This document shows positions 1 to 9,740 of a DNA stretch of 64,000 nucleotides, piece by piece. The DNA is taken from NCBI GenBank assembly GCA_024704765.1, contig JAKMXF010000305.1, forward strand, positions 408,778 to 472,777, written 5' to 3'. The stretch comes from Oopsacas minuta (Eukaryota; Porifera; Hexactinellida; Lyssacinosida; Leucopsacidae). The notes beneath the pieces were generated by a model, which did no database searches, was not told the DNA's origin, and saw only the letters and a program-made list of their open reading frames with translations. The translations under genes were made by a program, and so were the position numbers. The first letter of the stretch is position 1. Each line of letters starts with the position of its first letter.

Positions 1-280
1 ATTGCTCATAATATTGCACAAATGACAAATAATTCCATATGATTAATACTCTTATATTTTCATTTTTGTACTTGTTTTGAATCAATAATATTAGATTAAT
101 ATCCATCTATATAATTTACAAGTGCGTATCTGTGTATATAATGTAGGCATGATGAATTTGTTTGCTAGATATAGGATTATAGTTTAGCGGGTGTGTATAG
201 GAACTCAGTAACTTTCATCTTGGATCTCTAAAATATATAATATAATGTATCTCTCGCATTGAACGTTGGCACCCCCCTTT

Positions 281-321
281 CAGTGGCACCGGGGCGGACC
301 GCCCCCCTTGGTACGCTACTG
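281..321. repeat. GC-rich imperfect palindrome, hAT-end-like
   Basis: A GC-rich island in AT-rich DNA. It begins CAGTGGCACC and ends GTACGCTACTG, with a GGGGCGG/CCGCCCC core that can fold on itself. CAGTGGCG-like ends are common on hAT transposon termini, so this may be a fused pair of terminal repeats or a solo end. No matching second end or target duplication was found. The 80-codon open frame running over it has no recognisable protein features. Confidence 0.3.
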
Positions 322-536
322 GTCTGGTGCCATTATTCTGACCTACAGAAGTGTCAGTCAGAACCGGTAACTCAGCGAAAGGGAATTAAATGTAAACAAG
401 CAAATCTCCATCAAGTATGCTTAAAGCAAGTTGCAATCGTTTTCCGGATGCAAATATTGGTGACAACTTCATTTGATCTATACCCAAGCCGGATTTATTA
501 GCTTTCGGAAATAGGAACATGTTAGGAGTTGTTTAG

Positions 537-845
537 GCAAAAGAAGATGAGCTCCACCCAATTGAGACGCAGCATGGAATATTAGATACGAAATATTCTA
601 GAAACCAGTTCGATATCTGCCCGTTCAAGCTCATAGAGAAAGAAGTAGTTTCTCAAAATAGCATTTCTCAAAGAACTGCTATGCGAAATGCTTCTCAAGG
701 TGTCGCTTACCTATGCAGGTGCAAAGATTGCGCAACAACTTGTTGTCCATGTCGAAAAGCATCTAAAGTTTGTCACTCAAGATGTCACAACGGAAAGAGT
801 ATGTTTCGACAATACAAAAAGACAAAGCACTTCCAGTATTTCTAG
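537..845 (+). pseudogene. C-terminal Cys-rich tail of an integrase-type mobile-element protein
   Basis: Open frame of about 102 codons with no start codon, bounded upstream by an in-frame TAG at 534. It has a segment around residues 14-22 reading GILDTKYSR and then NQF, followed by a cysteine cluster of the form CxC-x3-C...CxC...C-x3-CH. The cluster includes CRCKDC, CPCRKA and CHSRCH, and a TAG follows. This arrangement resembles the C-terminal tail of DDE-integrase proteins from arthropod transposable elements, and more loosely the tesmin/TSO1 CXC fold. The upstream catalytic domain is absent, so this is a fragment. The family assignment is from memory of the motif pattern and is moderate. 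Confidence 0.4.
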
Positions 846-1003
846 AATGTTTTATCTTAATGTATAAATACACATACTAACAAACCAATTGAGTAAATCT
901 AAAAATAATTTGCACTAGGACCAATCCAAATTGGTCCATTCGTGGATAGCCGATTGTGTTGGTTCATTCGCAGTTGGACTGCAACACATGTTTATATATG
1001 TTA

Positions 1004-1175
1004 GTATGTACAAAATTGATTGAAGAAACTGGAGGACCTTCGGGCTGAGTTGTGGAATAGAGAGGAATAAATTCGGCCTGGCTCAGACATTTCGAGTCAA
1101 GGACGAAAGTCACACTCATGACGAAATGATGACTTCATTGTCACCTTCAACTACTTTTCATTCAAGATGATAAAA
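1004..1175 (+). repeat. SINE-like dispersed repeat, copy 1
   Basis: Shares the block GATTGAAGAAACT..., a GGCC-rich middle, a TCGAGTC box and CACACTCATGACGAAAT...GTCACCTT with copies at 54370-54535 and, in part, 59262-59385. The TTCGAGTC box resembles an RNA polymerase III B box (GWTCRANNC), which suggests a tRNA-derived SINE. No clear A box or poly-A tail is visible, so the class is inferred. Confidence 0.35.
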
Positions 1176-1404
1176 GTTTGAAATTCGAATCACAGTTACA
1201 TCTCTATATGCCAAAATGCAACCACATGATAGGAATATTACGCCATCCTGGCTTCACAAAAATATCAAAATGTCCCGAATTGCGATATTTTGAGATTTTC
1301 TCAATATTCGAGCCAAGAAGTCCTCAGATTACTAACAAAAGCCAGGTAGCAACTCCAGTATTACCACAGAAGGCTAGTAAGGTGAATTTGGACGAACCAT
1401 AGAT

Positions 1405-1663
1405 AATAACAAAAATACAATTTCGTAATTAATTAATCTCGAGCTCGAGGGACGCAGTGCAGAGTATATCCGGCCGCTAGCGACCAAAAGCCTCAATAAG
1501 TTAGCTGTGTAATACTTAAGCTAACCTGAGGCACTAAAATGTCGCGCTGTGACCTAGCAAGCGAAGCGCGGTATTCACATATTAAACTTAATAGATACAA
1601 TAATAAAGATTTACCACAATGTCTAAATCCCATTTGAACTAACTTATTAGTGATAATATAATC
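1405..1663. other. Non-coding stretch with a GC-richer block
   Basis: No gene is visible. Positions 1440-1575 are GC-richer than the surroundings, with CTCGAGCTCGAG at the left and GAAGCGCGG at the right. This could be a small repeat unit but has no paired ends. Confidence 0.3.
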
Positions 1664-2727
1664 CAGTGATTCTCAACCTTTATATACTCAGCGCCCCCTT
1701 TAGAGCAAATTTAATATCCAGCACCCGCCTTAGAAATTAAGTGAGTTGTAGTATTCTAATTCAGACTATGATCACTGTGCTTGGTTGAATGATGTTCTTT
1801 CAATCGAGACGGCTTCATGAATTCAATGGGAAAACAAGTTGGCAAACCAGGCACATATGTAGTCGAAAAGTAGATTGGGAGGGAATAAAACCATAGAGCA
1901 AATAATCAACGGAGTATGTCGATATTTCCTCACACTAGAGGTAGCCATCTCAGTATAGTACAAGTAACGAATATGTTTCGTAGTGTTATGGATTAAATAT
2001 AGTTAGATCAATTTGGAAAATATAATACTGTATATTTTATAGTCTTCCTTCCATTTAGATACATACGACGGTGATGCGGGATAAGACCTAAAGTTGAAGT
2101 AGGAATAAGGCGTGGTATTGAAGTATGAATAATAACTAAAATAATTCTGAAGTAGGAATAAGACCTAAAACTAACATCCATGAAATAGATATATTTTACA
2201 CATTCCGTGGTACCTCATATCTTTTGAATTTATTGATGACTTTTCGTGGCATTAGCGTTGGATCTGGAGCCTGGAAGTTAGCCAGAAGTTTCCTTGACGT
2301 CCCTACTTGTTGCTGAGAGTCTTTATGTCTCACTAAGATTGTTATGGAATGGATTATTCTGGATTATCTAACTAGATTGGCCTTAGCGAGAATATGGGCA
2401 TTTGAGTACACTATTCTGGTAGCAGTTCAGAATTATTTTAGGTTGTATCCATACTTAGATCATTTTAGGTCTTATTTCGGCGACCCACATACACCGTATT
2501 GTTGTTTGTATGAAGCTACACCATAATTCTACACATGTAATTGTGATGAATCACTACTGTATGTATTTGAATATTATACCCAAAAAGTATATTAGATCTC
2601 TCAAATTTCAAGTCACGCAAGTGCATGGGTATTCTCTGATTTATAGTGACAAATAGAAAGTAATTCTTAGCAAAACATTTATAGAAATAATCTCTTAGCC
2701 CCCCATAGAGAACTTTGAGAACCCCTG
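1664..2727. mobile_element. Non-autonomous hAT-type element
   Basis: Left end CAGTGATTCTCAACC. The right end, read on the minus strand, is CAGGGGTTCTCAAAG. Both lead into C-rich or G-rich tracts typical of hAT termini. The flanks are ATATAATC (1656-1663) and ATATGATC (2728-2735), an 8-bp target duplication with one mismatch, which is the hAT hallmark length. The 1064-bp interior has no transposase reading frame. The 60-codon frame at 2344-2526 has no recognisable motif and is probably chance. Confidence 0.65.
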
Positions 2728-2866
2728 ATATGATCTATCCTGACAACAATATAACATGATGTCAAAAACATCTATATGGGGAATTATAAACTTCATGCAA
2801 CTCAAAATTAAAGGAATATATATAGTAATATGTATTGCCAATCAGATTATGGCACTGTAAGATATA

Positions 2867-3037
2867 ATAGAAACCTCGCTAATCCGAACGAAACATTACT
2901 ACTATAGTACTACTACTACTACTATTACTATTATTATGTACTATGTACATATTAAAATTTCAAATACCGATTGAAAATTATTATTTTTAGGCAAAAATTC
3001 TTTATTTTCTACTGTTCGGATTAGCGAGGGTCCACTG
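2867..3037. mobile_element. Short pogo/Tigger-type MITE with internal CTA microsatellite
   Basis: The right end reads ...GTTCGGATTAGCGAGG then GTCCACTG followed by TA. The left end carries the inverted match CCTCGCTAATCCGAAC with a degraded tip. CAGTGGACCCTCGCT-like termini at TA targets are typical of pogo/Tigger MITEs. A run of ACT/ATT triplets occupies about 2899-2938. There is no coding capacity. Confidence 0.55.
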
Positions 3038-3391
3038 TATCGACCAATAAATACAAACTTCAGAATTTGGCCAGATACTCGTCACTAGGTAATAGATTAG
3101 GCGCGTGAACGAACGAAAGGTCATGGGCGCGATTACGCTACAGCTCACACGCAGAAATAGAAATTACTCTAGTGAATAAAGTATCAATTCGCCAAATGAT
3201 TCTGCAGTTTGATATAATTCTAAACTTCATTGAGCTGAATATTGTACTTTCGCTATCCAAATTTGGAGTTTTAATATACTGGTAAATATAGTAAACTCAG
3301 TTAGTATGTACTACCAGAAGAATCGAGTTTTTGGATTCCGTAAGAGTACATGATACTACTAATACTCGGGTTCTACTGAACAACAAATTAC

Positions 3392-3634
3392 CTTCATCAA
3401 TTAATAAACAATCCAAAATGTGAACAAAAGAAGAAGGAAAGATCCCAATAACTGATGGGTGATGATGTATATATCCACGATACCAACCTAGACATTCTTC
3501 CAATATCACAATTTCTTCACCAACAAGTATAGAAAGAAACATGGAAAAAATGGGAGATTCATCACATATAGGCACGAAGTTATATATAGCAACAGCAAAT
3601 TTGTGCTTTATCACAGTCCAAGTAAAATTTGATC
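3392..3634 (-). CDS. DOCK-family protein, N-terminal SH3 exon (partial host gene)
   Basis: About 81 codons resemble the N-terminal SH3 domain of dedicator-of-cytokinesis proteins, which activate Rac or Rap at the membrane. The visible order is a W-x4-KHKFAVAIYNF strand, then LSILVGEEIVILEE, GWYRGY and GIFPSSFVH. DOCK SH3 domains show the same order: VAxYNF, L-x2-GDxVxILE, GWYRG, GIFPxSYxH. The spacing around WYRG and GIFPSS is closest to DOCK3/4 types as I remember them. On the minus strand TTCTTTAG precedes the exon and GAAG|GTAATT follows it, giving plausible acceptor and donor sites. If translation starts here, an ATG lies at 3650. A 7-8 residue insertion after YNF is unusual. No other DOCK exon is recognisable, so a retained fragment cannot be excluded. 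Confidence 0.6.
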
Positions 3635-3769
3635 CTAAAGAACCATCCATAGTACATCAAAACAAAGGCAAGGATATAATAATCGCTAGAACTAATGAAA
3701 TGAGGAAATATAGTAATATAGAAATAGCCATAGGCGCAACTAGGCCAATTTGGGTGGGCACGTGACAAC

Positions 3770-4292
3770 CCAGATAAGACTCCACCCTAATACAAAAAGC
3801 ATAGGGTGACTGGCATGACATCCACTTTGCCAACCCAAATCCCAGAGCTAGGTTGGGATAATGGAAAACCCTAGTATAAGAACCAAATAGGTTGAATAAG
3901 TACACTGATGAAAGCGCGAAGCAGCAGTGTTGTATGGTTTGGCTTTACATGGGTGTATTCGTGATAACTGATTTCACTAAGTAACTGATAAATCAAAATC
4001 ACGGGATTTCAATATCTGAATACAGGGCCGTACCAAAGAGGGTACAAATACTCTAATGTACATCATTCTATTGATGACAATTCAAAAATCTGGTTGTTTT
4101 CTGAATAGAACTGGGTGAGACAAGCTCATAAAGCAAAAATCTGTAAAATAGTATAAAAAGTGACGAATGATCATAATTGTTTGCTGAAATTGTAATTTGA
4201 AATTGATTGATCATTTGAATCATCCCCCTACATCCTTAATTATTAAACGAGCGTAGAGGTTACTGGAGCCCAGTAGAAATGAGCACGATTCA
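3770..4292. other. Intergenic DNA left of the LTR element
   Basis: AT-rich with no open frame of interest. It ends at the CGCG target site of the LTR retrotransposon. Confidence 0.4.
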
Positions 4293-4296
4293 CGCG

Positions 4297-4439
4297 TGTG
4301 ACGACTAGCAACGTACTAGAACAACCATAACAGATTAACATTTAGTCTAGTATAGTAGATTACTCGCAGTCTTATTCAGTCATAGTTTGACTTATTTGTA
4401 TTTCTATTATAGCTAATATATTTCCAAGCTTGTATTACA
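4297..4439 (+). repeat. 5' LTR of the Gypsy-type element
   Basis: Begins TGTGACGACTAG and ends GCTTGTATTACA. It matches 11525-11667 over the full 143 bp with about four substitutions. It would carry the promoter and the start of the R region. Only about 27 bp separate it from the gag ATG, and no convincing tRNA primer-binding site was recognised there. Confidence 0.93.
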
Positions 4440-4466
4440 TAAATACAAATAGTCACGCTTTCCAGA

Positions 4467-5270
4467 ATGGCGGCACCTCTGAACATTTCGATCCCGCCGT
4501 TGAAACCTGATGAAAGAGTCGAGGATTGGCAATCTTTGTTTGTGGCAGCTACGAGCTCATTAGCAGCGTACGCTGGGGAGAAAGCAGCAATACTAATCCT
4601 CCCATCCTATGTCTGCAGGAATGAGTACGAAAGGGAAATTGCACTAATCGCTATTAAAGAAGAATCGATTGAGGCTGCGTTCAATATTTTATGCAATGCC
4701 TTGGACTCTCCTATTGACGAATATGAGGCTACCGCACGATTCCGCAGTAAGGTCTGGGCACGAGGCATGCGAATAGAAGTGTTCTTTAGCCAACTTTGGA
4801 AGGAAGCAAAACGAGCTGGATTTCTAAATAGGCAAGTTGCTGTAGTGTTAATAACGCAACTCCCTGGAAAGGCGCAGGCTGCCCTGAAGAAATGGGTTCA
4901 AGAACGTAAAGAGGATCCTGTATCAGATGGTCAAATGCGGGAGTTCATTGGGCTAGTTCAGCAGAACTTACGCCAGGCTGAAGTACCATTAGATTATCGG
5001 GCACGTGAGGGAACAAGCAATTCATGTAAGGTCATTAATCAAGGAAAAACTGACATATTATGCTCAAGTGATTCTGAATACGAAGAAAAGCCGCCCACGG
5101 TCTACAAGGTACGAACCTTTGGAACGAGTAGTCGACAAGGGCGTTTCCCCGACTCAAGAAGGGCTCCAAAAGGCTTGGTGTGCTACACTTGTGGAAAACA
5201 TGGCCACGGATATCGTATGTGCCCGGATCGAGTGTGCAGCGGATGCCATGCCAAGGCCACGACGTGGTAG
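4467..5270 (+). CDS. gag: Gag polyprotein of the Gypsy-type element
   Basis: A 267-residue nucleocapsid/capsid precursor. The helical N-terminal two thirds lacks obvious motifs. The C-terminus has a basic stretch followed by a retroviral zinc knuckle CYTCGKHGHGYRMC (C-x2-C-x4-H-x4-C, near residues 245-258). A second knuckle begins with CSGC and is cut by a frameshift, and the frame ends 12 bases later. Protease and pol continue in the -1 frame. Gag packages element RNA in cytoplasmic particles. The start is the first ATG after the LTR, in a good context (AGAATGG). The frame is otherwise intact. Confidence 0.85.
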   Translation: MAAPLNISIPPLKPDERVEDWQSLFVAATSSLAAYAGEKAAILILPSYVCRNEYEREIALIAIKEESIEAAFNILCNALDSPIDEYEATARFRSKVWARGMRIEVFFSQLWKEAKRAGFLNRQVAVVLITQLPGKAQAALKKWVQERKEDPVSDGQMREFIGLVQQNLRQAEVPLDYRAREGTSNSCKVINQGKTDILCSSDSEYEEKPPTVYKVRTFGTSSRQGRFPDSRRAPKGLVCYTCGKHGHGYRMCPDRVCSGCHAKATTW

Positions 5271-5680
5271 ATTGCAGACTAGCACGACGTGACAGCTACC
5301 AGGATAAAAGAACTAATGTGAGAGATTACATCAAATCAGTTGATCAAATCGGTCCATATGACGATAAATCGGCGTCTATTTCTGTCAGAGTGTACGGTCA
5401 GCCAATTCTCGCTTTGTTGGATACTGGAGCCAAAGTTAATGTGGTGGACAGGCAGACAGTGGAGTACCTAGGACTAGGGCAGTTCATCAAACCGGAGATA
5501 GGACACGTGTACGGTGTATGTGGAACCCCCGTATCAGTGGTAGGGAGCATTGAGATCCCTATAGAAGTGAATGGAGAGAAGGCCGGAAAGACGCACGTAC
5601 AGGTGTTGGATGGTGAGGAACAGGCACTACTGCTAGGCCGCCAGTTCCTCAGACGTTTCGGGCGGGTTGAATTTGATTAG
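5236..5680 (+). pseudogene. Gypsy-type protease region (start of pol)
   Basis: Continues from gag in the -1 frame and completes the second zinc knuckle (GHDVVDC). It then reads through an aspartic protease with the active-site motif LLDTGAKVNVVD and the flap/C-terminal motif ALLLGRQFL, as in retropepsins. The frame closes with a TAG at 5678-5680, and the same frame continues with clear pol sequence after it. The stop is therefore either a nonsense mutation or a readthrough site. One missing base in the AAGGCCAC stretch would also explain the shift from gag. Confidence 0.75.
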
Positions 5681-6111
5681 AACAAAGGAACCATCACGCT
5701 AGGGAACGTAAAAGCGACAATAAAGGAGACTGCTGTAGGAGGAACTCCAATAGCAAGGGCTCGTACTGTACGGATAATCAATACCGAAGAAGTAGACAAG
5801 TCATTCAAGTGTACGAAGACAGATCTCACTACAAACCAACATGACAAGTTTGCTGACCTGTTGAAAGAATTTGAGGCAATATCTAACGACAAACCAGGTC
5901 GCACCTCAATGTGCGAACATGCGATAGATACGGGGAAGGCAGTCCCCACCAGATCCAAACCAAGACGTGTTCCTCCAAGGGAGGAAGAAATCAATTCACA
6001 GCTTGATGAGATGCTCGATCAGAAACTATACAACGCATCCCATTCCCCATGGGCAAGTAACGTAGTCTTAGTTACCAAGAAGGACGGTCGGCAAAGTTTT
6101 GCGATCGATTA
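5681..6111 (+). pseudogene. Reverse transcriptase, N-terminal part (split by an insertion)
   Basis: Linker plus the first fingers region of a Gypsy reverse transcriptase. It includes the conserved H-x-I-x-T approach, PRRVPP, and the VLVTKKDGRQSF and AIDY blocks. The coding frame stops in the middle of the AIDY/RELN block because the transposon at 6112 has inserted at a TTA. The C-terminal part resumes at 8836. Confidence 0.8.
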
Positions 6112-8835
6112 CACTGCTCAACAAAAATTTTGTTGCATTTCTACCAACACTTGTTTTTACCTAATATTGGGGCGCTGAATCAGAATCCGACCTTAGTTTT
6201 TTTCCGCAAGCTCTAGATTTTTTGCAAATCGAGATTTTTAATTTTTTTGCACAAAATTCATATTTTTTTGAAAAAGTGACATGATTTGTCAAATGATGTT
6301 CTGCTTACAGTTGAATAACTAGCCTCAAAACAAAAATAGGTGCCAAAAAACTTTTATGTTGCCAATAGAAATTGTATTTGTAGACAGATGGGCAACAAAT
6401 GTTTTAAAAAATGTAAAAAACAACAGTTTTGCTGGTAATATGCATGTAAAAATTGATTTTTTTTTTGCAAAATAACGTAGAAAAGAACGATGGCAATCTA
6501 CAATAGTAACTTAAAGCGATCAATGACAAGATGCAAAAGATTCAAATATTCTACAAATCTGGACAAAATTTCCTCTCATAACTTCTGCGTTTGTACGCTT
6601 TGTGAGGACAGTCACGTTTAATGCCCCAACAATAGTCTGCCATCATATGTCGATCCCATCGACCTTGGTAACGTTCTTCCACTGTCATAAGATCCTGGTG
6701 GAAACGCTCTCCCTGTTCGTCACTGACAGCCCCAAGGTTTTCAGGGAATTTGTCCAGGTGGCTGTACAGAAAATGTACTTTTATGCTCATGTTGCATCCC
6801 AAATCGCGAAACCTTGAGAGCATCTTGGATACAAGCATTTCATAGTTTGGAGCTTTTCTGTTACCAAGAAAGTTCTGTATAACATCCACAAAAGATAGCC
6901 ATGCAGCTTTCTCCCTGACATTCATTTTCTGAATGAAGTTTTTGTCGCGAATAAGTGTACGTATCTGTGGTCCATCAAACACTCCTGCTTTGATTTTACC
7001 ATATGACAAAGCAGGGAAAGTATACACAAGATGAAGAAAGGCTTCATTGTCAGGATTTAGGGCTTTAACGAACTGTTTCATCAGACCTAGCTTGATGTGC
7101 AGGGGTGGAAAAACAATTTTGTCTCTGCTTACGATCGGGTCGTGTGTTACGTTAGGCATGCCAGCTTGAAATGTTTCACCTAAGGGCCACTCCTTCTGTA
7201 TCCAATGTTTTTCACGTGCTCTGCTGTCCCACATGCACAGATAACATGGAAATTTAGTGTATCCTTTTTGCTGACCTAGCAGAAAACTAACCATTTTGAG
7301 GTCAACACAAATGATCCAGTTGTGATCATGATATCCGAGTAAATCCATAACAATTCTAATGTCATCATGCTGTTCCTTCAAGACAGTGGAGTGACCAACT
7401 GGAACAGCTCCATAAACATTTCCATTGTGTAAAAGAACACACTTGAGGCTGCTCTTGGAACTGTCCAAAAACAATCATCATTCTCCTGGATCATATGAGG
7501 AGATACCCAGTTGTCCGAGAAGACCAGGAATATCGTTGCAATATACCAGCTTATTTTCCACTGAAAAATAGGGTAGAAGGAGTTCTTCTCTTTTTCGAAA
7601 AAAGGAAACCTTTACAGATTGATCCAGCACCTGTTTTTCTTTCAGCCTGGAGGCTAAGAGCTCAGCTGCTTGCTTGGGCAGATCTAAATCACGTACTAAG
7701 TCATTCAGTTCTGATTGATTAAACTGCTGGACAGTTACTCTGGTTTCACAAGAAGAATCTTCAGATTCTGATTCTGTGTCTGTTTTTTGATATTCCATTT
7801 CTACGATCTCTTCCCTTTCCAATTTAGTTTCTCCATCATCAGGAAAAGCAAAACCACTAAAGACCGGAGGAGGAAGTCTATCAGAGTGCGGGACAGGTCG
7901 CATAGCTGATGGTATACTAGGATAAGAAAGCGTTTGTCGGCTCTTCTTGCCAACACCTTTTGTATTGACCATGCAAAAGTAGCAGTCAGTGGTGTGGTCT
8001 TGGGGTTCACGCCACACCATTGGAATGGCAAAGGCAGACCCTTCCGCTTTCCTTTTGTCCAGTCTCGGAGCATTTCTTCGCAGTTATGGCACACAATATG
8101 AGGAGACCATTTCTTATCTTGATCACCAAGAGGGATACCAAAGTATGCTATGTAGGCACGCTTCACAAACGATGTTATATTTCGTCTTTGACGCGAAAGC
8201 GTATACACACCACAGATGTAACAGAATGAATCAGGGTTATTTTTGCATTTATGTCTACTAGAAGAAGCCATGATCAAATCTGAAGAGTTAAGAATCGAAA
8301 GAAAGTCTGTTGATATCTATGTAACTTAACACAAACAAACTGAATAACAAAACCTTGGTTCTAATTAAGGCTACCAGCAGACGAGCGGAAAAATACAGCT
8401 TAAATGCCTATTCTGCTGCATCTATCCACGATACTTCACTACAATCACTTAGGGTTGTTTGAATTAAATCATTTCAAAAAAATCAACATGATGATTTTTG
8501 ATTTATTTAAATTTTGACACTTCGCTAATAGTGTCATGTTTTCAGAGAACAATAGAGTGGTGCTTTTGTTTTCAATAGATTGAAGCCATTACTAAATCAT
8601 AGTAACAGCTACAATCTAAGAAAAATGGCTTGATAGATAAAAAGTATTTGGTGGAGATCAGATTTATGTACTAAATAAGTACCACAAACGAAAAAATTTA
8701 AATTGTCGATTGCATGAAAACTAGAGCATGCAGAAAGAAACTGATTGCAGATTTGAAATCAGCATCCCAAAATTATATAGAATCAATTGAAAAATCTCAT
8801 GCAACAAAAAATGAAAAAAAAATTGTTGAGCAGTG
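6112..8835 (-). mobile_element. CACTG-ended DNA transposon (CMC/CACTA-like), copy A
   Basis: Starts CACTGCTCAACAA and ends TTGTTGAGCAGTG, 13-bp perfect terminal inverted repeats. It is flanked by TTA on both sides (6109-6111 and 8836-8838), a 3-bp duplication. Removing it restores the reverse transcriptase block of the host retrotransposon. It carries one minus-strand gene. A second copy sits at 46432-49362. CACTG termini and a 3-bp duplication fit the CACTA/EnSpm group, whereas TTA/TAA targets are also typical of PIF/Harbinger. The transposase favours the former (see the gene entry). Confidence 0.85.
6551..8271 (-). pseudogene. Transposase of the CACTG-ended element, copy A
   Basis: The N-terminal region is a cysteine-rich probable DNA-binding domain with FCYICG, HIVCHNCEE and DCYFC in order. 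An acidic serine-rich linker (ESESEDSS) and a leucine-rich segment follow. The second part has the motifs FLDSSKSSLKCVLLHNGN, a CVDLKMV segment, FPCYLCMWDSR with a histidine three residues on, PPLHIKLGLMKQF and EQGERFHQD. These are plausible acidic catalytic positions and the C-x2-C/H zinc motif seen in CMC-type DDE transposases. Two adjacent TGA codons (7475-7480) separate the halves, and a 1-bp deletion near 8020 shifts the frame. The start is the ATG at 8271 (MASSSRH). The family is widespread in arthropod genomes. The superfamily call is inferred. Confidence 0.7.
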
Positions 8836-9740
8836 TTATCGAGAATTAAATAATGCCACCAAGAAGGACGCATATGGTACACCACAAGTGCAGACTATTT
8901 TAGACAAGTTACTAGGTTATAGTTACTTTTCAGTGATTGATATCTCTGCCGCCTACTGGTGCGTCCCAGTTAGGGAAGAAGATAGAGAAAAAACTGCATT
9001 CAATACTCCTAGAGCCCTCTTCGAGATGTGCGTTATGCCTTTATGTTTGGTTAACTCCCAGGCTACATTCCAGCGGCTAATGGATAACACGCTCCAAGGC
9101 CTTAATCGTACGGAATCATACATCGACGATTGTATAATTTATTCACGTAGTTTTAAAGAACACCTGAAGGAACTACGCGCTGTATTCCAACGTCTGCAAA
9201 GTGCGAAGTTGCATGTCAAATTGCGCAAGTGTCAATTCTTTCGCGAGGAGGTTGAGTTTCTGGCCACGTCGTGTCTAGGGAAGGAAGAAGGCCCTTGGTC
9301 TCGGCTGCAAAAAACTCTCTATGTTTCCTAGACCCCAAAGCATAGCTGAACTGCAACGTTTCTTAGGAACGCTCAACTTTTCTAGGGTCATACATTCCTG
9401 GCTTGGCTCAGCTAGCGGCTCCTCTGTACTCCCTCACAAAGAAAAGAGCCAGATGGGTGTGGTCTGATAAATGCGAGGACGCTTTTGATTCCCTTCGTCA
9501 CAAATTAATCCGTGAACCTATTATGTTGAGCTTTCCGGATTGGAATAAGAATTTTATTATCGAAGCTGATGCAAGTTCGAGGGCGGTAGCAGCGGTACTA
9601 TCACAGAGAAACGAAGACACGGAACAACTACACCCTATTGATTTCTTCTCTTCATCTCTCAGCACAACGCAAAGAATTATTGCGCAGGGCAACTGGAAGC
9701 CTGGGCACTAGTCGCCGCTTGCAGGAAATGGCACACATAC
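8836..9740 (+). pseudogene. Reverse transcriptase, C-terminal part, and RNase H start
   Basis: Resumes directly after the inserted transposon with RELNNATKKDAYGTP and continues through SVIDISAAYW and the catalytic YIDD box (YIDDCIIYS). A frameshift near 9300 and another near 9700 break the frame. From 9403 a second frame gives PLYSLTKK and the RNase H entry FIIEADASSRAVAAVL. This is the palm, thumb and connection region of the Gypsy polymerase, which copies element RNA into cDNA. Confidence 0.82.

Noticed and set aside
259-501. 80-codon plus-strand frame over the GC-rich palindrome
   Set aside because: No motif. It reads through a repeat-like palindrome and has no homologous pattern, so it is likely a chance frame.
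6112-8835. PIF/Harbinger assignment for the CACTG-ended element
   Set aside because: The TTA/TAA duplications fit, but the ends and the transposase motifs do not, and no Myb-like second gene is present. The CMC/CACTA-like call is preferred with reservation.
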